From the NCBI GenBank assembly GCA_031763025.1, contig JASSKH010000021.1, forward strand, positions 8,737,358-8,801,357: a stretch of DNA of 64,000 nt, given 5' to 3'. Shown piece by piece: positions 38,659 to 50,700 of this stretch (its first letter is position 1; every line of letters starts with the position of its first letter). Made by a program: the position numbers and the translations under genes. The notes under the pieces are model-generated. The model searched no databases, had not been told where the DNA came from, and worked only from the letters and a program-made list of their open reading frames with translations. This stretch comes from Macrocystis pyrifera. Taxonomy: Eukaryota > Sar > Phaeophyceae > Laminariales > Laminariaceae.

Positions 38659-38730
38659 CCCCTTGTAGTCCAATGGTTAGGATATATGACTTTCACTCAT
38701 GAGACCCGGGTTCAATTCCCGGCGAGGGAG
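38659..38730 (+). tRNA. tRNA-Glu (TTC)
   Basis: Complete cloverleaf of 72 nt. The acceptor CCCCTTG pairs with CGAGGGA (first pair mismatched, one G-U). D stem GTCC/GGAT, anticodon stem TATGA/TCATG around CTTTCAC with anticodon TTC, T arm CCGGG-TTCAATT-CCCGG, discriminator G. A box TAGTCCAATGG and B box GGTTCAATTCC are present, no intron. A TTTT follows about 35 nt downstream. It lies at the 3' edge of a 304-bp tandem array. Confidence 0.93.
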
Positions 38731-39591
38731 CCATGTTACGGGAAGCGACCCTATGCGCATCACGATTTTGTATACCTGACGGGTGTATTGTTGTCCTATT
38801 ATTGCGTGAGACATCGTATTAAAGCATGCTTTTCATTCTACGGTCTGACCTGTGTGGGTTTCCGGAGATCATGGCAAATCGGAGGGTTAGGTCAGGCGGG
38901 TGACTCACGAGCGTGCACATAACGTTCCAAGCATTCAGGGCGAGTGTTCCGTGCGTTCAGAGCATGCATTTCGTGCCAGGGATTCACAAGTTCATCACTT
39001 GTTCTCAGATTGGTTCAAGTTCGTGCTTTCCAGTGATCGACATACCCAGCTGCCCCAGAGCCCCACGCACGTTTAATCGTTCCCCTTCTATGCTATCCTT
39101 CAGAGGTACTACAACTTCGAGTTCACAAATAAAATATGGTGAAATGCCCCCTGCTCGTCGTGACACATCGAAACTATCTGTGTCTCGGAATAAAATGTAT
39201 TCGCCTCATACAACGACCTACACTATATTTTGGGTATATTGGTAGCCCCACGTGCTTCCTTATACCCCGCCTCCGAAGGCACCACACGCACGTTAATGCA
39301 GGGAGAAAAATATAGTGCACAGAGCATATCCTCGTTATGCCGTCGAAATACCTATATTTACGTATGTGACGAGTACTTCAGCAGGAGCGCAGATACTTGT
39401 GCGGTGAGTTGTTCGTATCGTTTTTTTTTTGTGTCTTTTTATTCGTTTTTTTTTGTAGAGGGGTTGCTGGGTAATTTTAATCGCCTCCCGAGCACCCAAT
39501 TCCGGTTCTATAAGGTTACTACTAGTACTGCATCCTCTGATCCAGTGCGTGCGTTGCCTCTACTGTACAGCCCAACCCGGCACCGGATCAT

Positions 39592-40130
39592 CATGGATTC
39601 CTCCAACCCTCGCGGTGAGCACTATCCACATGCTGCAACTACGAATGGTACAGACGTTGAGACTCTTCCCGAGCAGATTGTTTTCACGGCACAATACCAT
39701 CTTGCGGCCGAGACGATGACGATACTCCAATCAACTCGCAATTAAACGGGAGCCCCTGGCGTTCGATATGGCCACGTCACACGCCGAGGCCGGAAATACT
39801 ACTACATCTGCGGGAGGCGTCGAACCGGCACGATTATTTCCGATGCTCTCGGGAAATATGTATCGGACCTCAAGAGGCAAACGTCACGCAGGCTATTACA
39901 CAATATGCCACCGCGACGACAACCGCGCTCAATCTCGAGCTCGTTGTGCTCCTACCCTGGTGCGCACGCCACCCCCGGCTTCCACAGCTCCCACTCACGC
40001 GGCCACGACTTCGCCTGTATCCACTAGGGTTCAGACGCTCCCGTCGCGCCGGCCCCTGCCCTCTTTTGTTTTTGTTTTTTTTAACCCTCTGCCAGCGGAC
40101 GTTCCTAACAAATACACTGCCTGTCCCTGA
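39592..40130 (+). pseudogene. Possible decayed retroelement Gag-like frame
   Basis: MDSSNPRGEHYPHAATTNGT leads to TLPEQIVFTAQYHLAAETM and a stop near 39742. An overlapping frame continues LAIKREPLAFDMATSHAEAG and on through a Pro/Ser/Thr-rich stretch. This frame-broken layout suits a retroelement relic, but no diagnostic motif is visible. Confidence 0.2.
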
Positions 40131-40329
40131 CGCCTATAGGCCTCACTCCGAGATGTGGGGAATTTTTCAGCCTCACTTCGTAGCTTAGAACGTCCACATC
40201 TTCGACCTTCTTCCCCGGTCTTTTCGGATGAACTCCGTTATCACCCATCGACCGTCATGTGGTCTGCATATACGACTATCCAGAGGGTGGGTTAATTAAT
40301 GCGAAATGTGTGGGTTCTAGGTTCTCGAC

Positions 40330-40455
40330 CAGACCGTCGCAAATGGGCAATAATGGAAAACGCGCGCGGTTCACCCAGCTTGCCAAGTTGAGTATCGATC
40401 GATCTGCCGATCGGTTGAACTCACAGCTAACGTGCTCTCTTAGTTTTTTATAAAA
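40330..40455 (+). repeat. AGTATCGA-family repeat, single copy
   Basis: About 90 percent identical by eye to 26488-26620 in reverse. It ends at CTTAGTTTTTTATAAAA. Confidence 0.82.
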
Positions 40456-40699
40456 TTGGTTTTGTCCCGCGGAGGTCCCACCATTCGCCGAGGTCGTGGA
40501 TATCCGTATATCCTGTTGTACGACTGTGATCACCCATATTCCTGGACTATTTGTTGTCGTCAGCAGTGACATTGTCTCGTGACAAGTAATCATTGCAGCT
40601 TCGAATGCAAGGCCCGTGCCTCACACACACTCTTCCTCTCCATCATCGTTGATGGTCGTTTCGTGGGATCATCCGTGCCGATCTTATGCCAAAAACCTT

Positions 40700-40803
40700 G
40701 CGTGTCCTACACGCTACCCTCTGAGAAAGGGGATTGCCATAGATGTCGAGTCAAACCTAGGGGTCCTCCCCACGTATGCAGTAGTATTGGAAGAATGGTT
40801 TTG
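40700..40803 (+). other. Shared AIDVESNLGVL segment, copy 2
   Basis: The frame reads PLRKGIAIDVESNLGVLPTY then AVVLEEWF and a stop. See 11563-11640. Confidence 0.35.
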
Positions 40804-41116
40804 AGATAGCCCGCGTGGCATCGAAGCCACGTAACACCAAACGAGTAATCTCAGGGCTCTAAAATTTCCCCTGTAGTACGTACAACATGGTTTGGATAGC
40901 CGATAGGAGAATGATACACAAGGGACCGAGAGCGGTTCCTCGGACAAGTGCCTTTACCCGTCTAGCGGGTCAATAGATGGAGAGCAGAGTGAGCTTGATC
41001 CCTTGATTCAAGCCCCTATCGAATCAGTCTCAACAGCTTCCTTCCACTCAGCGTGAACAGGACTATATTACGGTATCCCCTCTGCCCTGTTGCGGCGATA
41101 TTGTTTGTAACTGTTA

Positions 41117-41620
41117 GGCCAATTCTTAAGCATTTTTTTTTGCAGTCAGTTTGGAAATAGTGCTATCAGCAAGTTCGCACGAGCTTTCGCCCCCAAAATG
41201 CACGAAACTGCTGTTTCTCGCCTCAGAATGAGTTGTACTTTTTTTTTAACACCTATCTAGAGCTGTTTCCTGCTTCTCCAGGTATCCAGTTGCAGGAAAT
41301 CACCGCCGGTATTTTTCCGATCCAGCTGGGTCAAATACGATTGCGATCAGGGATCCGACCGAAACAAACGTTTTTTTTCCGATCCAATCCGGGATTTAAT
41401 CGTATTTGACCAGATGGATCGGAAAAGTACCGGCGGTAATTTCCTGCTCCTGGGCACCTGGAGAAGCGGGAAACAGCTCGAGATAGGTCTTGGAAAAAAG
41501 TGCAACTCATTCTGCGGCGAGAAACAGCAGTTTCGCACATTTTCGGGGCGAAAGCTCCTGCGAACTTGCCAATAGCACCATTTCCAGCTGACTGCAAATC
41601 CGACTGCTTAAGAATTGGCC
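41117..41620. mobile_element. Foldback element, PIF/Harbinger-like, 504 bp
   Basis: Two arms of about 230 bp are imperfect reverse complements. The ends GGCCAATTCTTAAG mirror each other, and TTA flanks both sides (41114-41116, 41621-41623). A TTA duplication with GG-starting TIRs fits PIF/Harbinger MITEs. The whole element could fold into one long hairpin. Confidence 0.85.
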
Positions 41621-42011
41621 TTACGGCTAGGGACCGTTTCAGGAGTTACGACGACATGCGTTTTTGTATCATCAGCAGGGGTCGCGTCATTTACGGCCCT
41701 TCCCCAATTTGTGGATTGCCACTCCTATTTGGCGGTCCTACCTGTTACCTTGGTCATCGATCTCGACCTGGGGCTCAAAGCAATCAGTTTACCATCTACA
41801 TACCTGGGAGACCTTCTCCCTAACGTCAAAAGCACGCTGTAGCCCTCTGGGACACGTGCGAGAGCGCGTCTCGACTCGGTCGGATCGTGACCAGACTTGA
41901 AGTTGGTCTTGTTATTCATGATTATTCGCTTACTGTAGGCATGTGTTGTAATCCTCTTCTATCTGATGCGGACTACGAGCTGGTCTGGCCTAGAGCCAGC
42001 CGTGACAGTGA

Positions 42012-42297
42012 AATGATTTTTCGCAGCGCAGTTTCGCGAATTTTGATGATTTAGTTTTACATGGGGCCCGGTACGCGATTTCTCCATCGGGCCAAAGCGG
42101 CTCCAGAAAACAAAAAGCTGAGGAGCTAAAATTGCAGCAGGTTTGAGTGAAACACCAAGATAGAAATCGACCGAAATGTAGTTGAAAAACCCTTTTTTTT
42201 ACTCTGGAGCCGCTTTGAAGGCCTAGACAAATACGCTTCGAATCACGTGTCAATTTTTCGGCCCAAAATTCGAAAAATTGAGCTGCGAAAATCGGAT
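42012..42297. mobile_element. Short foldback repeat
   Basis: GATTTTTCGCAGCGCAG near 42016 is inverted against CTGCGAAAATC near 42285, and AAAGCGGCTCCAGA near 42104 against TCTGGAGCCGCTTT near 42205. Exact ends and flanking duplication were not resolved. Confidence 0.6.
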
Positions 42298-42841
42298 TTT
42301 GTGTCGCCCATTGCAGTATCTAGACTTTGTACTGCGGATCGTAAACACGCAATATCTCTTGACAGACGACGAATTAGGCGATCGCGAGGATATCGATTGT
42401 TTCGTAATGCCTCAAGGAATGTTCACACCTAATAATCAGCGTCATCAACAAAGTAGATTTTTCGGGATTTCGTATTGACTTCAGTACCGACATACTTCTA
42501 CATTTTTTTTAGTGTGAAATATGAAAAAAAAAACTTGGCGCGACCAAAAAAAGAAAATTCTTAGAATGTTCTGTACTATGATAAAAACCAAAAAAAGTAT
42601 TGACTTGATTTTGGTATTGAACGCAATATTATAGAGTCTATGGACGATTTTCCCCACTACAGCATATTTCTTTCTCCGGTCCGCCAAACTCCAGATATTC
42701 GTGTATTCTTCTACTTTTCCCTCTTTTATCGGATTAATTTGCAGTTCAATAAAACACGCTCTGAACTAAACCTCCCGGTAAATTTTACGACAAAAGAAGA
42801 CTGACGTCATCATCCTCGGCCAATTTTCCAATCGTTATTTT

Positions 42842-43629
42842 CAGGGCTTTTCGCGGGTCACGGGGTGTTCAAAATGTCACGGGTCGGGTCGGGTCGGGTT
42901 AGGAAGTGTTTTAAATCTCACGGGTCGGGTCGGGTCAGTTCAAGAGGTTTTCAAGTTATCACGGGTCGGGTCGGGTCGGGTCAAGAGTTTTTCAAATCTC
43001 ACGGGTCGGGTCGGGTCGGGTCAAGAGGTGATGAAAAGCTCACGGGTCGGGTCAGGTCATGACCCGCGAGAAACGGGTCACTCGCGGGTCGGGCCAGCGT
43101 GACCCGCGAGTTCTTTTCTGCTGACCCGCGGATCGGACCCGTGCATCCGGCCCGCGGATCCGACACTCAAAACACTTCCCGCTCTCTTACCCAAAGGCTT
43201 TTCTCGTACAAATACTCAATAATACTCCTTTATCTTATTCAAACATTAAAACACTACCAAATCCATATACGCATGCCCGCATCCATTTATACCCACTACA
43301 GCCAGGCCACATATCGCTTGTGGGCACAAAAGTGAATATTAAATTGTTTTGGAAGTGTCGACCCACGGGCCGGATCCGCAGGTCGAACCTGCGGGGCAAG
43401 ATAAATAGTCTCGCGGGTCAATCCGAAGGTGGCGGGTAGGGTCGGGTCGGGTCAGGAGGTTTTGAAATCTCGCGGGTCGGGTCGGGTCGGGTCAGGATGT
43501 TTCCAAATCTCACGGGTCGGGTCGAGTCGGGTCAACATCATTTTAAATCTCGCGGGTCGGGTCGGGTCAGCTGACCCGACCCGACCTGACCCGACCTGTG
43601 AGATTTGACCTGACCCGCGCAAAGCCCTG
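42842..43629. mobile_element. Non-autonomous hAT-like transposon, 788 bp
   Basis: The ends read CAGGGCTTTTCGCGGGTCA and, in reverse, CAGGGCTTTGCGCGGGTCA. A perfect 8-bp duplication GTTATTTT flanks it (42834-42841 and 43630-43637). TIRs starting CAGGG and an 8-bp duplication are hAT hallmarks. The subterminal 200-250 bp on each side are tandem GGGTC units separated by about 20-nt spacers such as AAGAGTTTTTCAAATCTCAC. No transposase is present. Confidence 0.93.
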
Positions 43630-43739
43630 GTTATTTTATTCCGAAAAATGACATCACGAATCCGGATGACAACTAAACGTCGACCAAAGATGTTCTACCA
43701 ATCAGCATAAAATTCCAACCTATAAAATATAACCAATCA

Positions 43740-44527
43740 GGCCGTTTCCTATGCGGTTCGACTTTTGAGCTTCAGATTTTGACCCGATGGCATTTTCTGA
43801 TATGGACTTGGCAAATCGAAATAGTCTACCTATGCGGGAACATTAGATTTATTGTGCGTGTAGAGATTCCAGCAAACGCGAGACCAACTGCTGTTTTGGC
43901 GGTTTGGCGCCGCGAAGAGACGCGCTGGGTGCGCTGCCCTGCGCGTAGGACCCAAGCGTCCGAGCCCACGCTGACTGCCTCTGGTCTGGCAGCGAAGAGA
44001 CGTGGCGAGTGCGCTAGAGTCAACCTGTGTTGGTATTTTGTGTTTCATTTTGTGACCGACTGCTGCTGCAGTGTAGTCTACGAGTACGTATCCACGGAGA
44101 GGCGCGTGCCGAGTGAGCTTCTCTTGGTCTCTAGACCCGAGCCCGCGCCAGCCGACTCTAGTCTGGCCACGGAGGGACGCGCCGTCTGCGCGTCGGGCGC
44201 GAAGCAACGTCGCTATACAGCAGCTGCATCACCATCCAACTCATCGATCGTTCTGCTGCAGCTCTTTGATGTCGTGGATAACATCTTGAATTTAAAGAGC
44301 ATGCCATTTTTCGATCTGAAAATCTGATGACCCAGGTCGTCGGATTTTGGCCCCCAAAATCCGACATTTTGACCCCCAAAATCCGACTACTTGGGTCATC
44401 GGATTCTCAAATCGAAACATTTTTCGGTCGGATTTTGCATATTTGGACTGCATAAGCAGGGTCATCCATTTTTGAGATAGAAAAATACAAATCTGAAGCT
44501 CGAAATCGAACCGCATAGGAAACGGCC
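43740..44527. mobile_element. Non-autonomous element with GGCC TIRs and TCA flanks, 788 bp
   Basis: The left end GGCCGTTTCCTATGCGGTTC and the right end are inverted over about 40 bp, with TCA on both sides (43737-43739, 44528-44530). The interior carries two degenerate GC-rich repeats with GTAGGACCCAAGCGTC, a sequence also found near 23015, and an internal palindrome at 44335-44395. No transposase was recognised. Confidence 0.8.
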
Positions 44528-44740
44528 TCAGAAAGCTGCGGGCACGAAATGTCTTTCTATCTCTAGACACCACATTATCCACCCCCTTTAGGATTGCACT
44601 TACTTACTCCTATTCTGGGTACAAAACACTTAGAACTACAGTCTTATTAATGTGCATCTACATTGCATGACTGGAAGGGTTACATCTGTGACTTTCACCC
44701 CCCCCCCCCGGCTTCATTTTCGGTCTGTGATATTGCCCAG

Positions 44741-44940
44741 AAACGAACGGTGCATTCGAACGTGAGCTTCGACATGTTCAGGACGAGGTCAGCGGTGATC
44801 AGGGGTTGGCAAGGAGCAGCTGCTCGCACCTGCCACGGAAGAGTGGGGGTGGGAGCTGCTGTCGCTATGATCACAAAGCCTGTTGCTTCGGGATTGGGCC
44901 AGTCTTTCTCCCATGTGACATCATCAGCGACCCATCCGAG
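44741..44940 (+). CDS. Possible exon of an unrecognised gene
   Basis: A 12-nt poly(C) and T-rich tract leads to acceptor TATTGCCCAG, and the segment ends at CCGAG|GTGGGG. Two frames are open throughout its 200 nt. One encodes a Cys-rich stretch (SCCRYDHKACCFGIGPVF); the other is Ala/Val-rich. Splice-site context resembles the confirmed exons, but no partner exons were found. Confidence 0.22.
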
Positions 44941-45232
44941 GTGGGGAAATGGTTTTTATTTTTCTGAGCTAACGATGCGCATGCACGGCGGTGTGTACAA
45001 CGTAAAAAAGGAGTCAAACTTTCGTAGGGTCTCTTCCTTATTTTCGGTGCGATACGGTGTGTTTGAGCCAACGATGTGCGTGCACAGTATGTAAAATGAC
45101 AACGAAACGAATAGCTCATTTTCGTAGGATCTCCGTCCCTCGATTTTCCATGGTGTCCTTCTCCCTTCTTCGAGCTTGCGTTTGAGGTGATTTTTTCGAC
45201 GCGTTCTGCGACAATAGGAGTATGGGTATGTA

Positions 45233-45338
45233 TTACGGGGGTACATAGTTAATAGGACCTACGGTGTACATAAAAACCTATATATTTAACTATTTTTACT
45301 AAAACAAAATTGGCCCCATTAACTATGGACCCCCGTAA
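45233..45338. mobile_element. MITE copy, 106 bp, TA target duplication
   Basis: Both inverted ends are intact and TA lies on each side (45231-45232, 45339-45340). Confidence 0.92.
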
Positions 45339-45927
45339 TAGCACTTTTTTCCTTGCGAGGCAAATATTTCTTACTGATGGGGCTCCTCAACTGAAGAACT
45401 GCCCAACAAGGAGGCATGTCTTATCGATTGTTTCTGCGTTCGATTGGTTTTTTCGTCACATACTTTCTAACTAAAAAACGTTAAGGCCATGGGATCGCGC
45501 ATCGAGGCCACTGTGTGATTTTGTTTCCGACATCCAGTTTTTTTTGGGTGAGAGAGCAGACCTCCTCAACCGATCGGAGCCTCGCAGAAAATTGAATGGA
45601 AAGGTGCACCTGTACTACCGTGGCTTGCGTTGTTGAAGCTTCCGCACCTCGAACAGATCATCTACAGATCAATTTACGATCTATATCTTTCATGGAAGAT
45701 CTGCACCCCCGATCGTGTATGACCTAGATCATGTTGCCGGGTGGGACCCGTATGACTTGTGTGATCTAGCGCATGTTTCCAGGGTTGGGTCTGTGCTACG
45801 TATGCAGTATGCAGATACTGCACAACTTCTCATGACGGCAGGCCAGGAACTAGACGATCTATCTGCAGATAGATCATGGTGTGTCTGTGTCTTCTCCTGT
45901 GCCCATTGTCGGACGTCGAAAACGACA

Positions 45928-46032
45928 TTCCGGCGGACCATAGTAAATAGGACGAAATATTGTTAGCAAAAATCGTGGAATATCTTGTTTTTTGTGTGTG
46001 CCGTAGGTCCTATTTACTATGGTCCCCCGTAA
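45928..46032. mobile_element. MITE copy, GACCATAGTAAATAGG subfamily
   Basis: The left end TTCCGGCGGACC is mutated; the right end is CCCCCGTAA. The inner TIR reads CATAGTAAATAGG rather than CATAGTTAATAGG. Confidence 0.85.
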
Positions 46033-46575
46033 GAGTATCATGTACCACTCAGTCCCAACCTACAAGGATCGTTTGAATACTTTTAGTAGAAAATCCAAAC
46101 GGTCCTAATATTTTGAAACATAGTGGTACCGTTGTCGTGCACGGAAATACCTCGACGAGGTATTTTTAAAGTCGCCATCTTCAATCTGCGTGCCTCCCTG
46201 GCGTGGGAGACGCATCTCTGGACGTTAATGTAAGGACCACTTGGTATTCATGTTAAAGTCTCAAATGAGACCTTATATTTTATCCGGGCGTGGTAATCGA
46301 CTTGGAAGTTCATCTCCGGGACAGGTGGCCGGGACCCCCCCCTTGCACAATGTGGGCGTAGCACAATCATTGTGGAGGCATTGAACAATGCACAAGAAGC
46401 AAACCCTTCAAGAGTTGGACAGCCTCTCAATTCGGTACGTCTAATGGTGCGGTATGTTGTTCCGTGTCTCAACAAGGATTTCTTCACGTCTATCTTGTGC
46501 AAGAAGGGGGTCGCGGCCATATATGAGGGGGTTGGTTGTCTTGCGTGTTATACGTAGCACAGAATGGTTGCGCGA

Positions 46576-46679
46576 TTACGGGGGACCATAGTAGATAGGA
46601 CCAAATATTGTCAGTAAAACAATATAAATATATAGGTTTTGAGTGTACCGTAGGTCCCATTTACTATGGCCCTCCGTAA
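46576..46679. mobile_element. MITE copy, GACCATAGTAAATAGG subfamily
   Basis: TTACGGGGGACCATAG on the left; the right end has one mismatch (CCTCCGTAA) and is followed by TA. Confidence 0.88.
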
Positions 46680-46681
46680 TA

Positions 46682-47554
46682 GCCGTATTGGGTGGAGCAA
46701 AGTGTGTGACCTGTGCTATCATCCAGGTCTGTGCATTCACAGCTCACAGACGAAAGCCAACAGCAGTGTAGGTCGGAATGTACTCAATGCAGTAAATGAA
46801 GGACGGATGTTTTAGGTAGTTGTGTTCCCATATACGGTGCCGCCTCTAGTATTCTTATCTGATGCTTTCTTTTGTTTTCGTGTGTATGATGCCTTTTTTT
46901 TTTTCGTTCTTACAGTTGATGCCCTCTCTTCGTGAGTTCTTACAAATGATGACCTCTCTTGTGCTCTTGTATGTGGACCCTTCTCTTGTGTGTAATTACG
47001 TATGGTGCCCTCTGTTGCGTTCTTATTTATTGTGCACTCTCTGGTGTGCTCCCCGGTCCCGCAGAGGCGCCTCGACGGTTACCCCACGTTGGTATGGCGA
47101 GTGGTTTCGGCAGTTCCAAGCGAACGCTACTTTGTAGTGATTCTGAAAGGCGTCTTTCTGGGAACCCGAAACGATCGAGTTTTCGGCTATCCCAAGGCAC
47201 GTCTTCCCGGCGACCCCGTATTGATACCTGTGTTCCCTTTGTCGTGTTCACGTATGTGGTGCTCTCTCCTTCCGACGTGTGGTACGATAGGGGTGCGTCT
47301 ACTTTAGACGCGTGCCTTCTGCGACTCTAACGTGAGGAGTTCTATCACGATTTAGTAGTCATCCAAAACTCGGATTGAAGAAAAATGCACCCCTATCCCG
47401 ATGAGCCTACGAGGTCTACTCCAAAAAATACTATTAAAAACGAACGATTTCGGGGAGTTCCTAAGTTTAGAGGGCGTTCTCCATCGGAAATATCTCGTAA
47501 AAAAATGTCCTTTCATCGTAGTACGCCTCTTCGTTTGTTCTCTATGTGTGTATT
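46682..47554. other. Upstream region of the HypX-FolD gene
   Basis: No clear TATA box or initiator was identified. A GC-richer block at 47065-47220 is open in several frames, with CCGCAG before it, and might be a 5' exon or a repeat. Confidence 0.35.
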
Positions 47555-47773
47555 ATGCCCATAAATAGGCGAGTACAAGCAGACGTCGTACAATATCCAT
47601 TGAACATGGACGTGCCCCGACTTGGACAACCGGATCACCAGAAGAAGACGAGAACGTCGCGCGTGTTACCGTCGCCGTCCAGAGCGCGCGCTATGCGCAT
47701 CCTGTTCTTGACCAACGCGCATAACGGCATGAGCCAGGCTCTTTACCTCAACCTCACGGAGCAGGGCCACCAG
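47555..47773 (+). CDS. HypX-FolD exon 1: N-terminal extension and first strand of formyltransferase fold
   Basis: From the ATG at 47693 the exon encodes MRILFLTNAHNGMSQ and ends in TEQGHQ, the typical first beta-strand and helix of HypX. The frame is open upstream to the ATGs at 47606 and 47555, adding 29 or 46 residues rich in R, K, S and P. That extension could be a targeting peptide or untranslated; no clear signal is visible. The donor CAG|GTGACA is phase 0. Confidence 0.82.
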
Positions 47774-50700
47774 GTGACATTTTTTCTGGTTGTCTTCATG
47801 CGAGAAAACGTATTCTATACCACAGGTTGAGGTTCTCTTTTGGGGACCTTCGGACGTGGGGCAACACCAAGGGCAAGGCTGATTACGGCTTTCGTGCAGC
47901 GACTGGTGCTGCGTTATAGGGGGAGTATTGTGCCATTATTTATACCACTCGAGAGGGTGGGTCTGTGCCTGTATCAAAATTGGACTTACACGTATTGTCA
48001 TGGCGGAGCGAATTAACCAATCTCAAGGCGCCACAAATTGCGAATTTGAAAAGCACGAGAACTTGAGAGTAAGACCGGAGCGCAATAATTTAGGAGTCAA
48101 TCTCCCGTGTGGCTCTGGGCGGCTGAAAACGAATGACCCGAAAGTGCCTCCCCGCCTACCGCCTGGTCGGTGAAAACAAGGCGTGCTCCGTCCCGGCATC
48201 GTCCGTCCCGGCATTGCAGTGCTTCGAGGGTTCTCGGTCGTACGGCGACTGCCCTACATGATATCGAGTACCCCCCCCCTCGCCCACTCTAGCACGAGTA
48301 GTCCATGTTTAAAAAAACGAAAGGCTCACCTGTTTTTCGAATGTTTAGGGTTCTACAGCCCATCAATTCCAAAGGCATAACGGCCTACGAAAGGAATCGG
48401 TATGTATATGCACGTACTCTAGAGAGCCGGGGTTCTTCATCAGCCAACTTCGTGGGGATGTCAGTTGCGCCTCACAACGTCAGTCGTTTACACGCCAAGC
48501 CTAGGCGCTATATGTGGGACTGTACCTCGTGTTTAGGCCTTCACTCTGTCTCATCGTCAGCGGGTATTGGACGAGCAAAATCGAGTTCCTTAAGCAAGAA
48601 GAGTCCGAAACGTCAGCTGCTGTATACTACTACAATGTACATACACCATGCCTCAAACGTTGTCCGTGTTGCCCGTCGTATTTCCTTTTCTTGCCTCCGC
48701 CCGGCGTAACGGTTTTCTCCTTCGCACGAAAAACAAAAGGTAATGCTACACGTCGCGCGCGGAGAGGACGACATGCTGGCAGCCCACGACGCCTTCGGCC
48801 CCGACGCTATCGTGGCACCCTTCCTTACCAAGCGCGTACCAGACCGCTTGTGGAAGAACAACACGACCTGCCCCGTGCTCATCGTCCACCCCGGCGTGCG
48901 CGGCGACAGGGGGGTCAGCTCCATCGATTGGGCACTCAAAGGTGCGAAGTCTGAGACTGTAGTGTACCCGGTAGAGCGTAATATCGAGAATGTTCGATTT
49001 TAGGTTACACGCTCGTTGTCCTGTGCGCGGCGTGCGATGTCGACCAGCGCCCTCCGCCGTTCGGGTGCTTAAATTAAAGGTGCGTTACGTGAAGCTACTA
49101 CCTTCGAAATGTAGTACGAGGGTGTGCGGTGTTGGGGCCACGGAATCCTTGGCCTTCAAAACGAAGTGCAACGTTGACCAGGACACTGCAATGGTTGGGC
49201 GTTCATATATTCGTGTTTTCTGTAGCAATATCGTGAGAGGGTGTGCAAGTGTGGGCTGCAAAATCCACGGCCTTAGGACGACAGAGTTTGACCAGTGCAC
49301 TCTACCGATTGAGGGCCCAAAGGTGCGTAGAATACTATTACGGGGGCCCATAGTTAACGGGACCAAATTTTGTTAGTAAAAATAGGTAAATATATAGGCT
49401 TTTATGTATGCCATAGGTCCTATTAACTATGGACCCCCGTAATAAGTGCTAAACTAGGAGAGTGTGCAACATTTGGCTACGAAGCCCTTGGCCTTAGCGC
49501 GCCCCGCAATGCTAGCCAACGCGCTCAATCGGTTGGGTGCTCGAAGGCGCGTAGTCAGCTGCCATTAGAGCTGGGCACTGGCACAGTATGTACTTCAGTC
49601 GAAGTGGAAAGCTACTCGCAGTAGTAATCTATTGGTTGACATGGCAAGTATTTCGCCCGCAGTTTTTACACTGCCGGCGTCCCCGGTGGCTTGGTAGGTT
49701 GTCCGCGTGCCTATCAATATCAATTTCGTGGGTTCGAATATCACCGAGTGCATGCTCGTAGAGGAACTTTTTCTCTCATAACAAATTGATTAGCGGGAGG
49801 CGCGAGAGCATGAGTTAGCTACATTCGATGAAAATCGACGAGCAGTGGGAATGCTGAACCCTGTGCGCGACAAAGAAATAAAAGCACGTACCGGGGGGGG
49901 AGAAGGGACGACACCTGTGACCTCGGCTTGCCCAGAAGATCGCTGACGTACAAATCTCCTACGAGTTAGGCTGGAAAGTAAAACTGATGATTAAAAAAAA
50001 AGAAGAAGGACAAATTACGTGTGCCCAAGAAACACGCCATATCAGGGTACAGAAACCCGCTAAATGTGTTTCCGGGAGGAGGGGGTAAGGAGGAGAGACA
50101 GCACACTGCTGCAATGGAGTAGACGGATTGATTTGGCGACAGTGTATTCGCTACGGTGATTGAGTCACCCAGTGCTCAACCCAAACTGCTACTATCGTGT
50201 AATATTCCGAAACTGTGCCATATTGCGTTACGAAACCCTTCTCCTTAGCACGGCATGCAAAACCGACCGCATGCCCCGTGAACCCTTTTGTCAAGACTCT
50301 TGACGAAAAGTGTCGACTAACAAAAACGGCTGAAAGTCAAGCAAAAAAAACGGCTTCGTGGTCATCTCGAAAGGGGACCCTATTTAAATATTTGGCATCA
50401 TCAAAAGTTACAAGCTCGCTTTCGCTCGTGATTTTGCGTACCCTCCGGTTTTATTCAGATTCCCTGCAAGAGTGGGGGGTAACGATTCTGCAGGCGGACG
50501 AAGAGATGGACGCCGGGGCCGTGTGGAGATCGCGCAACTTCTCCGTCCCTCAATCGTCGACGCTCACAAAGTCTGCATTCTACAACAAGGTACATACAAG
50601 CGGCTGTGAATATCAAGTGAACGTTTGAAACACCTCGGGGCAGATCTGGACTTTCCAGGGCGGATGTGCTGCCGATCTGTCATGGTGCCTCGTGTGAGCC

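Noticed and set aside
37292-38659. 455-codon open frame on the minus strand
   Set aside because: It is generated by the 304-bp tandem array, whose unit is open in this frame. It repeats with the DNA unit and shows no domain.
47065-47220. Possible 5' exon of HypX-FolD
   Set aside because: Acceptor-like GCAG and several open frames exist, but no good donor and no need for it in the protein.
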